Part shown: positions 8,397 through 16,652 of the stretch, piece by piece | How positions within the stretch are numbered: the stretch's first letter is position 1 | Layout of the letters: each line of letters opens with the position of its first letter | Assembly (NCBI GenBank): GCA_944390025.1 | Contig: CALXOK010000017.1 | Span: 1 to 40,059 of the forward strand | Length of the DNA: 40,059 nucleotides | From: an uncultured Spirochaetales bacterium | Lineage (GTDB): Bacteria; Spirochaetota; Spirochaetia; Sphaerochaetales; Sphaerochaetaceae | Direction of reading: 5' to 3' | Made by a program: the position numbers and the translations under genes | The notes under the pieces: generated by a model | The model's database searches: none | The model's input: only the letters and a program-made list of their open reading frames with translations | What the model was told of the DNA's origin: nothing

Positions 8397-9208
8397 AGAG
8401 CGTACCCCAGTTTTTCAAGATAGACGCCACTCTTTTTCACGGCCTCATTGACTTCTTCCAGATTCGCCGGACCCGCTGAAGTGAACTCAATCTCAATTGA
8501 CAGCGGACTGTGGTTATCAGCCTTATCCAGCACTGAGAGAATTGCAGGGAAATCAACATACCCCTCTCCCAGGGCAGGAAAATTCCATTCAGTGCGCTGT
8601 CCTGCCTTGTCCTTGATATGCACATAATCTATAAGACTGGCACAGGCCTCGACATCTTCACAGCCTTTCACATCACCATAAAAGATTGCATTTGCCGTGT
8701 CATAGCAGATTCTTATTCTGCTGGAGCCGACAAGATTCACTATGGATGACAGGCGCCGTGCGGTTCCATGTTCACCATGGGTCTCAAGCACCAGTTTCAT
8801 GTCATATTCCTCAAGCAGCGGCAGGAAGGAACGGATATGATCAGCGACAAGCTCGTCCCCGCCGCTGGCCTTGTCTTTGAGGTGAGCCTCCCCGACGCTT
8901 GAAACAATGACAGGAGAGGAGAAAAAGTGTGCAAGCTCGATATTGTTGATGAAATCAGGAATACGGGAGCTGTCCATCAGATTGGTATGCCCGCTCATTG
9001 CGGCAACCGTAAGTCCGCAGTCTTTCAGCAAAGCTCTGATTCTCAGAAGCTCAGCCAGACTCATGTCCGGGAAAACATGTTCTGTCCATCCTTTTGTGGC
9101 TGTCAGTTCAATGTTATGAAAGCCTGCTGAGACAATGCCTTTCACTGCATCCTCAAGCGGGTAGCCATGATAGCAGTTGGAATTCACGATTATCTGTCTG
9201 GACAGCAT
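8393..9208 (-). CDS. Sugar phosphate isomerase/epimerase, AP-endonuclease 2 fold TIM barrel
   Basis: The 271-residue protein belongs to the xylose isomerase-like TIM-barrel superfamily. Visible strand and metal-site signatures are FHNIELTAT, MKLVLETHGEHG (Glu ligand), IRICYDTANAIFYG (Asp ligand), DYVHIKDKAG (His ligand) and LSIEIEF (last Glu). Family members isomerise, epimerise or dehydrate sugars using a divalent metal. It lies 13 bp after the second isomerase gene and overlaps the next oxidoreductase by 4 bp, so it is firmly inside the sugar operon. It differs strongly from its neighbour at 9222-10136, so it is not a recent duplicate. Exact reaction unknown. Confidence 0.85.
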   Translation of the reverse strand: MLSRQIIVNSNCYHGYPLEDAVKGIVSAGFHNIELTATKGWTEHVFPDMSLAELLRIRALLKDCGLTVAAMSGHTNLMDSSRIPDFINNIELAHFFSSPVIVSSVGEAHLKDKASGGDELVADHIRSFLPLLEEYDMKLVLETHGEHGTARRLSSIVNLVGSSRIRICYDTANAIFYGDVKGCEDVEACASLIDYVHIKDKAGQRTEWNFPALGEGYVDFPAILSVLDKADNHSPLSIEIEFTSAGPANLEEVNEAVKKSGVYLEKLGYAL

Positions 9209-9221
9209 TCAGTATACCTCC

Positions 9222-10136
9222 CTAGATTACGAAGTTGCGCATATAACGGTATGTGACTTCAACAGAAGCCTCAACACGCTCACGGCTTCCCTCATATGCC
9301 TTGTCTTCGATTTCAACACAGGCATAGCCATTGTAACCACATTCAGTAAGCGCGCTTACGAAAGCACCCCAGTCCACATCACCAAGACCCGGAAGTTTTG
9401 GCGTCATATAGTCCAGCGGATAAGCCATCACGCCGCAGAGAGCAAGCTTGTCAGGATGAAGCTTGATATCCTTGAAGTGGATATGAAAGAGCCTGTCCTT
9501 GAAGTCCCAGACAGCCTTCACATAATCCATACCCTGCCAGATAAAATGGCTGGGGTCAAAGTTGAGCCCGAAATTATCATAAGGGAGCTTTTCGAACATC
9601 TCTTTCCAGATTACGGGAGAAGTGAAAATATTCTGTCCGCCCGGCCACTGGTCAGGACCGAAAAGCATCGGGCAGTTCTCGATTCCTATTCTCACACCTT
9701 TTGACTTTGCATACTTCAGGACAGGATCCCAGACTTTCACGGCAAGGGCGATATTCTCTTCAGCAGTCTTGTGCTGGTCACGTCCGATGAATGTGTTCAC
9801 AAGGTTGACACCAAGCTTTGCAGAAGCATCAATACAGGCATAGATATGTCTGATAGCCGCCTCAGCCTTGTCCTTGTCAGAATCAAGAGGATTGGGATAG
9901 TAACCAAGAGCAGAGATTTCCATACCGTGTTTTTTCACGTAATCCAGAATATACTCAGCTTTGGCATCGTCCAGATTCTCAACATCGATATGGCTGACTC
10001 CGGCATAACGCCTCTCAGCTTTTCCCTGCGGCCAGCATGCAACCTCCACACACTCATAGCCGACACGTGATGCATGATCAATCATTTCCTCGAATGTATA
10101 GCCTTCATATATGGCACTGAGAATACCAAGTTTCAT
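9222..10136 (-). CDS. Sugar phosphate isomerase/epimerase (xylose isomerase-like TIM barrel), second copy
   Basis: The 304-residue protein starts MKLGILSAIYEGYTFEEM and shows the metal-centre strands of this superfamily: VRIGIENCPMLF (Glu), FGLNFDPSHFIWQ (Asp and His), LFHIHFKDIK (His) and NGYACVEIEDKA (Glu). PGLGDVDWGAFV near the C-terminus is typical of this branch. Relatives include IolE-, IolI- and ketose 3-epimerase-like enzymes, and in recent literature enzymes acting on 3-keto-glycosides next to Gfo/Idh/MocA oxidases. It lies 19 bp after the second oxidoreductase gene. Its ribosome site (AAGGAGGAAATG, just before the start) is strong. Confidence 0.87.
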   Translation of the reverse strand: MKLGILSAIYEGYTFEEMIDHASRVGYECVEVACWPQGKAERRYAGVSHIDVENLDDAKAEYILDYVKKHGMEISALGYYPNPLDSDKDKAEAAIRHIYACIDASAKLGVNLVNTFIGRDQHKTAEENIALAVKVWDPVLKYAKSKGVRIGIENCPMLFGPDQWPGGQNIFTSPVIWKEMFEKLPYDNFGLNFDPSHFIWQGMDYVKAVWDFKDRLFHIHFKDIKLHPDKLALCGVMAYPLDYMTPKLPGLGDVDWGAFVSALTECGYNGYACVEIEDKAYEGSRERVEASVEVTYRYMRNFVI

Positions 10137-10155
10137 TTCATTTCCTCCTTGTCAG

Positions 10156-11184
10156 TTATTTCACTTCTATCCTTTTACCGGTACGTGCGCTCTCAAGAGC
10201 TGCGAAAACAGCCTTCATGGCAGGCAGTACGGATGTGGCATCAATCGGACACGACCTCTCGTCAAGCGATTTCAGGAAGCAGTCAATCACACCGCTTGAA
10301 GTCTGCTTGTCATTGGTCTGAATGGCATCAAGTTCATATAGTTCCCTCGTGCCGTCATTTCTCTCGATGACAATGGAATAAGCAGGATCGACATAGATTT
10401 TCATAACACCCTCTGTTCCATCTATTCTCGTACTGTTGTCTTCCCGCCCGTAGTCAGTCCAGCTGGCGCACATGGTGCCAATGGCACCGCCAGCCATCTC
10501 ATATATACATACGGCATTGTCATCGACGCCAATCAGAGCCCCGGAGGCATCTCTCTTGTCGAGTGTGGAGACACTGGCTGTCACCGCCTTGACAGTATCA
10601 TCCAGCAGAAAATCGATGAGATCTGTCTTATGGATGCCAAGATCGGCCATGGCTCCCATTACTGCCCTATTACGGTCAAAAAACCAGGTGTTCTTTCCCG
10701 GATCCACTGACCATGTCTCAGGACCGCAGTGCGCAAAACGTGTGGCGAAAGTCAGAGGACGGCCTATCGCACCGTTCTTAATCATTTCATGAGCCTTAGC
10801 GTGGGTCAGAGTCAGGCGCTGATTCTGTCCAATCATGAGGATACGACCGTTGTCTGAAGCCGCCTTGACCATTGCCATACAGTCTTCAAGCGTGGTTGCC
10901 ATCGGTTTCTCGCAAAGGACATCAAGCCCTTTCTGCAAAGCTTTGATTGCATATTCCGCATGAGTGTGATTCGCGGTACAGATACTGACAGCATCAAGCT
11001 TCATATCGATCAGCTCGTCTGCAGTTGTGCAGGCCTTGGCACCGTATTTCTCAGCAAGGGACTTTGCACGCTCATAATTCAAATCGAAGAAGGCAGCAAT
11101 CTCAGCCTTTCCGCTTGCAATGTATTCAGGGATATGCCTCACCTGGGCAATCTTCCCGCATCCGATGATTCCTATTTTATACAT
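10156..11184 (-). CDS. Gfo/Idh/MocA family oxidoreductase, second copy
   Basis: The 342-residue NAD(P)-dependent oxidoreductase has IGIIGCGKIAQVRH (4-17) as nucleotide loop, ICTANHTHAEYA, LCEKPMATT with the conserved Lys, and DLGIHKTDLIDFLL carrying the catalytic His/Asp region. It is only distantly similar to the copy at 7437-8396, which suggests two different oxidation steps or opposite directions on one substrate. It is the first metabolic gene after the transporter, 10 bp from the permease. Substrate unknown; inositol, scyllo-inosose-like and glycoside oxidation are all possible. Confidence 0.88.
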   Translation of the reverse strand: MYKIGIIGCGKIAQVRHIPEYIASGKAEIAAFFDLNYERAKSLAEKYGAKACTTADELIDMKLDAVSICTANHTHAEYAIKALQKGLDVLCEKPMATTLEDCMAMVKAASDNGRILMIGQNQRLTLTHAKAHEMIKNGAIGRPLTFATRFAHCGPETWSVDPGKNTWFFDRNRAVMGAMADLGIHKTDLIDFLLDDTVKAVTASVSTLDKRDASGALIGVDDNAVCIYEMAGGAIGTMCASWTDYGREDNSTRIDGTEGVMKIYVDPAYSIVIERNDGTRELYELDAIQTNDKQTSSGVIDCFLKSLDERSCPIDATSVLPAMKAVFAALESARTGKRIEVK

Positions 11185-11194
11185 TCACACCTCC

Positions 11195-12241
11195 TCAAAC
11201 CTTCTCTTTCTTCTGAAGAAGAACTGCGACGATGACGATGACACCCTTGAATGCCTCCCTGAGGAATGGTGGAACACCAAGCAGGTTCAGCAGGTTATTC
11301 ACAACAGCGATAATAAGGACACCGACTACAGTTCCTGCAATGGTTCCCTTTCCTCCGGCCATGCTTGTTCCGCCAACGATGACTGCGGCAATGGCATCCA
11401 TCTCATATCCGCTTCCGGCATTTGCATAGTCCATGGAGCCGATTCTGGATACCTGAAGAACACTTGCGATTGCGACCAATGCACCCATTATGGTATATAC
11501 CGTTCTCTTCACACGCTGTGTGTTGATACCAGACAGCTTCGCAGCTCTTTCATTAGAACCTATAGCATAGACATAGCGGCCAAAGGCTGTATGACGGCTG
11601 ATATAATGCATTATGAATGCGATAATCAGCCAGTAGATGATTGGCATGAACATCTGCCCTCCGACAGACAGATTGGCAATCTTGGTAAAGCTTCTCGGAA
11701 CAGACGGGTTGATTGTCTGCATACACTGTTGTGTGACGGAACGGCAGATATTCATCATTCCGAGTGTCGCGATGAATGGCGGCAGCTTGCCGACAGTAAT
11801 CAGCAATCCAGTCACCTGTCCGAGTGCAAGTCCTACAACAATACCGATCAGGATTCCGATTATGTAAGCAGGAGCTCCTGTGATACCGATTGAAGTCAGC
11901 AGGCCGGTCGCACTTCCATCAATGAAGATCATGACAACGGCACCAACTGCGACAAGCGTGCTGCCTACCGCAAGATCGATTCCCCCTGTGATTATGACAA
12001 AGGTCATTCCAAGGGCAATGATGCCGATAGTGGCATTGTTACGGAGAATGTTCAGCCAGTTGCGGGTCCACAGGCTGAGCCAGCCCAGGAAACTGCCCTG
12101 ATCGAATCCGAGTGCGATTGTCTGCAGGACAATCATTACAATCAGTGCACACAGGGTCGAGAACAGAGGACGCTGTGCCCACTGATTCCTGAACCAGGCA
12201 ACCGGCTTTATCGATGTGATTCCTTCGAATTTATCTTTCAT
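11195..12241 (-). CDS. RbsC-type ABC sugar transporter permease
   Basis: The 348-residue integral membrane protein of the branched BPD_transp_2 family (ribose, xylose, autoinducer-2 type importers) has about eight to ten hydrophobic segments. Diagnostic stretches are GMTFVIITGGIDLAVGS and AVIVGGTSMAGGKGTIAGT, the cytoplasmic loop that contacts the ATPase. It starts one base overlapping the ATPase gene, so the two are translationally coupled. It presumably forms a homodimer in the inner membrane with the ATPase at 12241-13725 and the binding protein at 13795-14748. Confidence 0.92.
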   Translation of the reverse strand: MKDKFEGITSIKPVAWFRNQWAQRPLFSTLCALIVMIVLQTIALGFDQGSFLGWLSLWTRNWLNILRNNATIGIIALGMTFVIITGGIDLAVGSTLVAVGAVVMIFIDGSATGLLTSIGITGAPAYIIGILIGIVVGLALGQVTGLLITVGKLPPFIATLGMMNICRSVTQQCMQTINPSVPRSFTKIANLSVGGQMFMPIIYWLIIAFIMHYISRHTAFGRYVYAIGSNERAAKLSGINTQRVKRTVYTIMGALVAIASVLQVSRIGSMDYANAGSGYEMDAIAAVIVGGTSMAGGKGTIAGTVVGVLIIAVVNNLLNLLGVPPFLREAFKGVIVIVAVLLQKKEKV

Positions 12242-13725
12242 TATTCTTCAACTCCTGTAGCAAGTCTCATGATATTCTTCTCATTCATGTCATCAGAGGA
12301 AAGACAGTCCATTATTCTGCCGTGATACATGACATAACAGCGTGAGGCCACTCTCATAACCTCCTGCGCTTCGCTGGAGAGGACAACAACAGCCACTCCG
12401 CTCCTGGCCAGGGAAAGAATAATCTCATAAATCTCCTCCTTGGCACCGACATCAACACCCTGTGTCGGGTTATCAAGGATGAGGACTTTAGGCCCTGCGC
12501 TCAGCCAGCGTGCAAGAATGACCTTCTGCTGGTTTCCTCCGGAAAGGGAGGTTATCGGATCGTCCTCATTGTCCATCTTTATCGAAAGCGCCTTACGCTG
12601 AGCCTTGAACTCCTCTTCCAGCCTGTTCTCATCAAGGAAAACAAGATTCTTCTTTCTGGTGGACATCGTGGCAAGCGACCCGTTCTCAAAAATAGACATA
12701 TCCTTGATTATTCCATTCTCCTTCCTGTTACGGGGCACATAGCCGATTCCAAGTCTTACAGCCTGACTCGTTGTTTTGACATGAACCTCCTGTCCGTCAA
12801 GGAAAAGCTGTCCTGAAGTGAACTTCTGTGCACCGAACACCGCCTGGAAAAGTTCACTCCTGCCATCGCCCAATAGGCCGGTGAAACCTACAACCTCACC
12901 TTCATGCACATTGAATGAAATATCATTGAAATGACGGCCGTCACTCAGACTGCAGCCTTCCATCACCACTTTGCCTATGTGACCTTCCGCTCTCTTTCCT
13001 TCTACGACATCATGACCGACCATGAAAGAGGCAAGCTTGCTGCTTGTGACATCTTTCACAAGGCCGCTGGCAACCATCTTTCCGTCACGCAGGACTGTAT
13101 AGCTATGACAGATGGTCATAACCTCGTTAAGTTTATGGCTGATGAAGATAATGCCGACACCCTGGCGGGAAAGAGTCTGCATCATGGCAAAAACCCTTTC
13201 AATCTCCGGGTCTGTAAGACTTGTCGTAGGCTCATCCATAATTACAAGACGGGCATTCATCAGCATTGCCCTGCTGATTTCGACAATCTGCTTATAGGAA
13301 GCATCCAGGTCTCGCACCATCGTGCGCGGATCAAGATCCAGTTCCATTCTCCTGAAGACTTCTTCAGTCGCCTTTATCATGGCATCATGATCCAGAAGAC
13401 GGTTCGGTTTGCGCAGTTCCCTTCCTATGAACAGGTTCTCGTAAATTGCCAGATCATTAATCAGATTCAGCTCCTGATGGATGAATGCGATTCCAGCCTC
13501 AAGGCTTTCCTTCGGCGTTGAGAAACTCACGTTTTTCCCATCAAGGAAAATCTGACCTCCATTGGCATCTATGACACCGCCCAGGATGTTCATGAGCGTG
13601 GATTTTCCTGCTCCATTCTCTCCTAGCAGTGCTTTAATCTCTCCTCCTTCCAGAGAGAAGTCCACCCCGTCAAGAACAAGGTTGCTTCCAAAGGATTTTG
13701 AGATGTCTTTCATTTCAAGATTCAT
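12241..13725 (-). CDS. RbsA/MglA-type sugar ABC transporter ATPase (two fused cassettes)
   Basis: The 494-residue protein contains two nucleotide-binding cassettes, as usual for RbsA. Cassette 1 has Walker A GENGAGKST (35-43), a weak signature (DASYKQIVEISRAM, 141-154) and Walker B VIMDEPTTSL (161-170). Cassette 2 lacks an intact Walker A, as in the family, but carries the canonical LSGGNQQK and VLILDNPTQGVDVGAK. GAGGAAAGAT precedes the ATG. It energises import through the adjacent permease. A terminator-like hairpin separates it from the binding-protein gene, which would keep it at lower expression. Confidence 0.94.
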   Translation of the reverse strand: MNLEMKDISKSFGSNLVLDGVDFSLEGGEIKALLGENGAGKSTLMNILGGVIDANGGQIFLDGKNVSFSTPKESLEAGIAFIHQELNLINDLAIYENLFIGRELRKPNRLLDHDAMIKATEEVFRRMELDLDPRTMVRDLDASYKQIVEISRAMLMNARLVIMDEPTTSLTDPEIERVFAMMQTLSRQGVGIIFISHKLNEVMTICHSYTVLRDGKMVASGLVKDVTSSKLASFMVGHDVVEGKRAEGHIGKVVMEGCSLSDGRHFNDISFNVHEGEVVGFTGLLGDGRSELFQAVFGAQKFTSGQLFLDGQEVHVKTTSQAVRLGIGYVPRNRKENGIIKDMSIFENGSLATMSTRKKNLVFLDENRLEEEFKAQRKALSIKMDNEDDPITSLSGGNQQKVILARWLSAGPKVLILDNPTQGVDVGAKEEIYEIILSLARSGVAVVVLSSEAQEVMRVASRCYVMYHGRIMDCLSSDDMNEKNIMRLATGVEE

Positions 13726-13748
13726 ATCTTTCCTCTTGCAGTGTGAAG

Positions 13749-13780
13749 AAAAAAGGTGGCCATGTCGCCACAGCCACCTT
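13749..13780 (-). terminator. Intergenic terminator/attenuator after the binding-protein gene
   Basis: On the minus strand AAGGTGGC pairs with GCCACCTT (arms 13773-13780 and 13753-13760, 12-base loop), and six T follow (13754-13749). It lies in the 69-bp gap between the binding protein and the ATPase. A leaky terminator or 3' stabiliser here would give the usual excess of binding protein over membrane components. Confidence 0.7.
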
Positions 13781-13794
13781 CATGAAAATCCGAA

Positions 13795-14748
13795 TCAGTA
13801 CGGGCTTGTAGGATCGAGGTAGTCAGCGACATTCTCCTTGTCAACGATTGTTGTCGGGATAATCACGACCTGCTCGACTTCTTCTCCGTTGAGGATTGCA
13901 AGTGCCATGTCAACAGCATCTGTGACCATGGTCGGGCTGTAGAGAGCGCTCTGCACCCAGATGTCGTCATAGTCATCCATCATGTTGAAGTACTCCTGGC
14001 ATCCGCCACCGCCTGTGATGACCTTGACGTCTGTTCTTCCAGCCTCTTCAATTGCCTGGAGAGCACCGATACTTGTCTCATCATCCATTGAGTAAACAGC
14101 ATCGATATGCGGGTTTGCAGTCAGGATATCTGCCATATCAGCAAGTCCGTCCTCACGTGTGAACTGTGTTGCATATGTCAGAATCTCGAAATCAGGAGCG
14201 ATTTCTGCGACTGTGTCAAGGAAACCGGCCTTTCTGTTGGCTGCGACAGAACCGGATGTCGGGACATCAAGAATAACAACGACGCCTTCTGTTCCAATCT
14301 TGTCAACGATGTAGTGTGCACCCTGAACACCCATGTCATAGTTGTCACCGGAAACCCTGTAAACACCATCAGCAGCGATTTCGATATCGAAGTTGACAAC
14401 TGCGATACCCTGATCGATTGCGTTCTGAATAGGAACTTCCATACCTGTCCACTGAGGATAGCAGACAATAGCTTCTGCGCCCCAGAGCATGAGGTCATCA
14501 AGCTGGCTTGTCATTTCCTCGGCAGAGTTGGATGTGTAGAACATGTAGTCAATCTCATCTGAGAGTTCCTCACATCTCTGCTCAGCGTAATATGCAACGC
14601 CGGCAACCCATCCATGTGTCACAGCCGGTGCGAGGACACCAATCTTGTGCTTTCCGCTTCCTGCGTCTGAGCTCTCCTGGGAACCCTGAGCAAAGACTGT
14701 CGAAATGCTTACGAGTGCGATAAGAAGAATTAACAATGCTTTCTTCAT
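13795..14748 (-). CDS. RbsB-type periplasmic sugar-binding protein
   Basis: The 317-residue protein has a signal peptide (residues 1-20, MKKALLILLIALVSISTVFA) with a spirochaete-style QGSQESSD start of the mature chain and no lipobox Cys. The rest is a periplasmic-binding-protein type 1 fold: HKIGVLAPAVTHGWVAGV, a KAGF-containing hinge strand and DAVYSMDDETSIGALQAIEEAG, which are typical of RbsB/XylF/LsrB relatives. AAAGGAGG precedes ATG 14748. As first gene of the operon it captures the substrate for the 12241 ATPase and 11195 permease. The ligand cannot be read from sequence. Confidence 0.92.
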   Translation of the reverse strand: MKKALLILLIALVSISTVFAQGSQESSDAGSGKHKIGVLAPAVTHGWVAGVAYYAEQRCEELSDEIDYMFYTSNSAEEMTSQLDDLMLWGAEAIVCYPQWTGMEVPIQNAIDQGIAVVNFDIEIAADGVYRVSGDNYDMGVQGAHYIVDKIGTEGVVVILDVPTSGSVAANRKAGFLDTVAEIAPDFEILTYATQFTREDGLADMADILTANPHIDAVYSMDDETSIGALQAIEEAGRTDVKVITGGGGCQEYFNMMDDYDDIWVQSALYSPTMVTDAVDMALAILNGEEVEQVVIIPTTIVDKENVADYLDPTSPY

Positions 14749-15116
14749 GAAAAGCCTCCTTTTTCTGTTTTCTTCTGAGAAAAGTCTCCCACGGGATTCT
14801 CATATTGTCAAAAAGATTTTCAGAAAATTTTTCACCCAAACAGGTGCGATTCAACACTTTATTTCTTTTATTTTACTTATTTTATAAGGAATTATGCAAA
14901 ATATCATATTAGATTATTTTCATAATTTTATGAAAATTTTTCAAAAAAGATACTGAAAAACAGTCAGAAAAACGTGGAAAGAAATCCGATATTCAAATTC
15001 AGACAGCAGTAAATGACTGGATTTGTTATGCACTCTTTTTTTACAAATTGAAGAAAATCTCTTTCTAGCCTTTTACAGATATTAATTCATTCTTTCAATG
15101 CTGATAATGTTATCTC
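14749..15116. other. AT-rich divergent regulatory gap between the sugar operon and the PucR gene
   Basis: These 368 bp hold no gene that I can support. On the minus strand TTGACA (14811-14806) followed 17 bp later by GAGACT is a weak promoter candidate for the sugar operon. TCCC-AC-GGGA (14787-14796) lies inside that spacer, where a LacI-type repressor could act. The middle (about 14850-14960) is extremely AT-rich. A 20-base dyad lies at 14917-14936. Confidence 0.5.
14917..14936. promoter_or_regulatory. Inverted repeat in the divergent gap, candidate operator
   Basis: TTTTCATAA and TTATGAAAA are perfect 9-bp arms around TT. The element sits about 170 bp upstream of the sugar operon and 180 bp upstream of the PucR gene. 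It could serve either side. Composition is very AT-rich, so chance is possible. Confidence 0.35.
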
Positions 15117-16652
15117 ATGAGCCTCACTGTCAGAAAAATTCTTGAATTACCATCACTAAGAGGAGCTACCGTCGTTGCCGGAGAAAAGGCTTTGGAACGT
15201 ACAGTCTCCTCTGTCTCCGTGCTGGAGTACTCGACACCAAATGAGAAGCAACACAGACTTTTCGAAGCAATCAACTTCGAAGGCAACGAACTTGTCATCA
15301 CTGCCTTTACATCAATCTGTCAGGATTCAAAGGCACAAATGGAAGTAATACACCGTCTTGCAGAAGCTGGTGAAGTAGGCATACTGCTGTATTACGTCGG
15401 CACTTTTGTTCCATTCATCCATGATGATGTGATTTCAACAGCAGATAGTCTGAATTTTGCACTAATCGAAATGCCTCATTCACTGTCTCTCCGCTACAGT
15501 GATGCAATAAGCGAAATAAGTGAGGCGATACTCAAAGAAGAAAGCACTGATTCTAATTTTGTAGCGGAAATACTTGAGGATATCAGCCTGTTGTCTCCTG
15601 AACTCAGAAGCGTATCAACAGTTTTGCGGATGCTGAGGGACAGATTGAGAGCAAGCCTCATCCTGTCTGACATGTCCGGTAACGTGATAAACATATCCAC
15701 TTTCCCTCATGGAAGAGAAAATGAACTGAAAAACTGTATTGAATCAGATGCCCCTGATCCAGCATGGTATGTCTACAGAACATACATACAAGGAAAGGAT
15801 ACCAAAACTTTCAGACTTACTATAATAAGAGAAAACGGAAGTGCGTTGCTGAACCATCAGATTGCAATGACAGTGGAAACTCTTCACCTCTTCCTTGTCA
15901 TATGGTCACCAAACCATGGACAGGCAGTCATCTCGGAACTTGTCAGGGCAATACTCCAAGACGAAAGTTTAAAGATGAGACATCTGGCTGCCCTCTTTGG
16001 CATTGATGTCAAAGATCTGGATATAATGTTTGTCATCCGCAGCAGTGAAGACATTAAGTTATTACTTGATATAATCAGGAAAAAACTGTCCTCATATATC
16101 GACCGTCCGATTGTTGATTTCTATGAAGACAATATTGTCCTGTTTCTCGCTTCAAGCATCGGAGACGATATACTTGAGAGCATAAGCAATCTCCTTGCAG
16201 AGGAAAACTTGATAATGGCAAGAGCATACAACCTGAAGAATACTTCAGAAGTACGTAAAGCTTTTCTAGAAATACAACCTTCTCTTGACTCAGCCAGTAA
16301 AGTCTACAGAAAAAAAGTGCTTAACTTATCTGATATACAGCTGGTCAACTATTTTCTCGCACTGACATCAAAGGGAGAATTGGAAATTGAAACAGTCTTG
16401 GCTCCAGTAAAAGTCATTGAGAAAAATGAAGATGCGGATGTACTTCTCCAAACGTTGGAAACATATATTCTGGATGCGGATTCCAGTACACTGCGAACAT
16501 CACGTATGCTGAATGTACACAACAACACGATTAAATACAGAATAAAAAGAATCTCTGCGATACTGCATGCTGACATCACAAAAGCCCCGCAAAGCATAAC
16601 ACTTTACAGGGCAATGATGATGAGAAGAATTCTCTACATACAGTCAGGCTAA
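15117..16652 (+). CDS. PucR family transcriptional regulator
   Basis: The 511-residue protein has the PucR N-terminal ligand-sensing domain (about 2-125: LTVRKILELPSLRGATVVAGE, then a VSVLEY motif). A middle region follows, and a C-terminal PucR helix-turn-helix domain (about 443-500) contains ILDADSSTLRTSRMLNVHNN and TIKYRIKRISAIL. PucR proteins control purine, allantoin, GABA or other nitrogen-compound catabolism. ATG 15117 fits the domain start, but no clear ribosome site precedes it. GATAAT at 15103-15108 would put the transcription start close to the ATG, so the message may be almost leaderless. Its 3' end overlaps the convergent hydantoinase-like gene by 9 bp; it probably controls that operon. 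Confidence 0.88.
   Translation: MSLTVRKILELPSLRGATVVAGEKALERTVSSVSVLEYSTPNEKQHRLFEAINFEGNELVITAFTSICQDSKAQMEVIHRLAEAGEVGILLYYVGTFVPFIHDDVISTADSLNFALIEMPHSLSLRYSDAISEISEAILKEESTDSNFVAEILEDISLLSPELRSVSTVLRMLRDRLRASLILSDMSGNVINISTFPHGRENELKNCIESDAPDPAWYVYRTYIQGKDTKTFRLTIIRENGSALLNHQIAMTVETLHLFLVIWSPNHGQAVISELVRAILQDESLKMRHLAALFGIDVKDLDIMFVIRSSEDIKLLLDIIRKKLSSYIDRPIVDFYEDNIVLFLASSIGDDILESISNLLAEENLIMARAYNLKNTSEVRKAFLEIQPSLDSASKVYRKKVLNLSDIQLVNYFLALTSKGELEIETVLAPVKVIEKNEDADVLLQTLETYILDADSSTLRTSRMLNVHNNTIKYRIKRISAILHADITKAPQSITLYRAMMMRRILYIQSG

Noticed and set aside
11120..11893. Long antisense open frame (257 codons) opposite the RbsC-type permease
   Set aside because: It is Cys/His/Ser-rich with no family resemblance and lies wholly opposite a well-supported membrane protein and the start of the oxidoreductase.
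12931..13521. Antisense open frame (196 codons) opposite the sugar ATPase
   Set aside because: Shadow of a strongly supported gene; no ribosome site and no recognisable motif.
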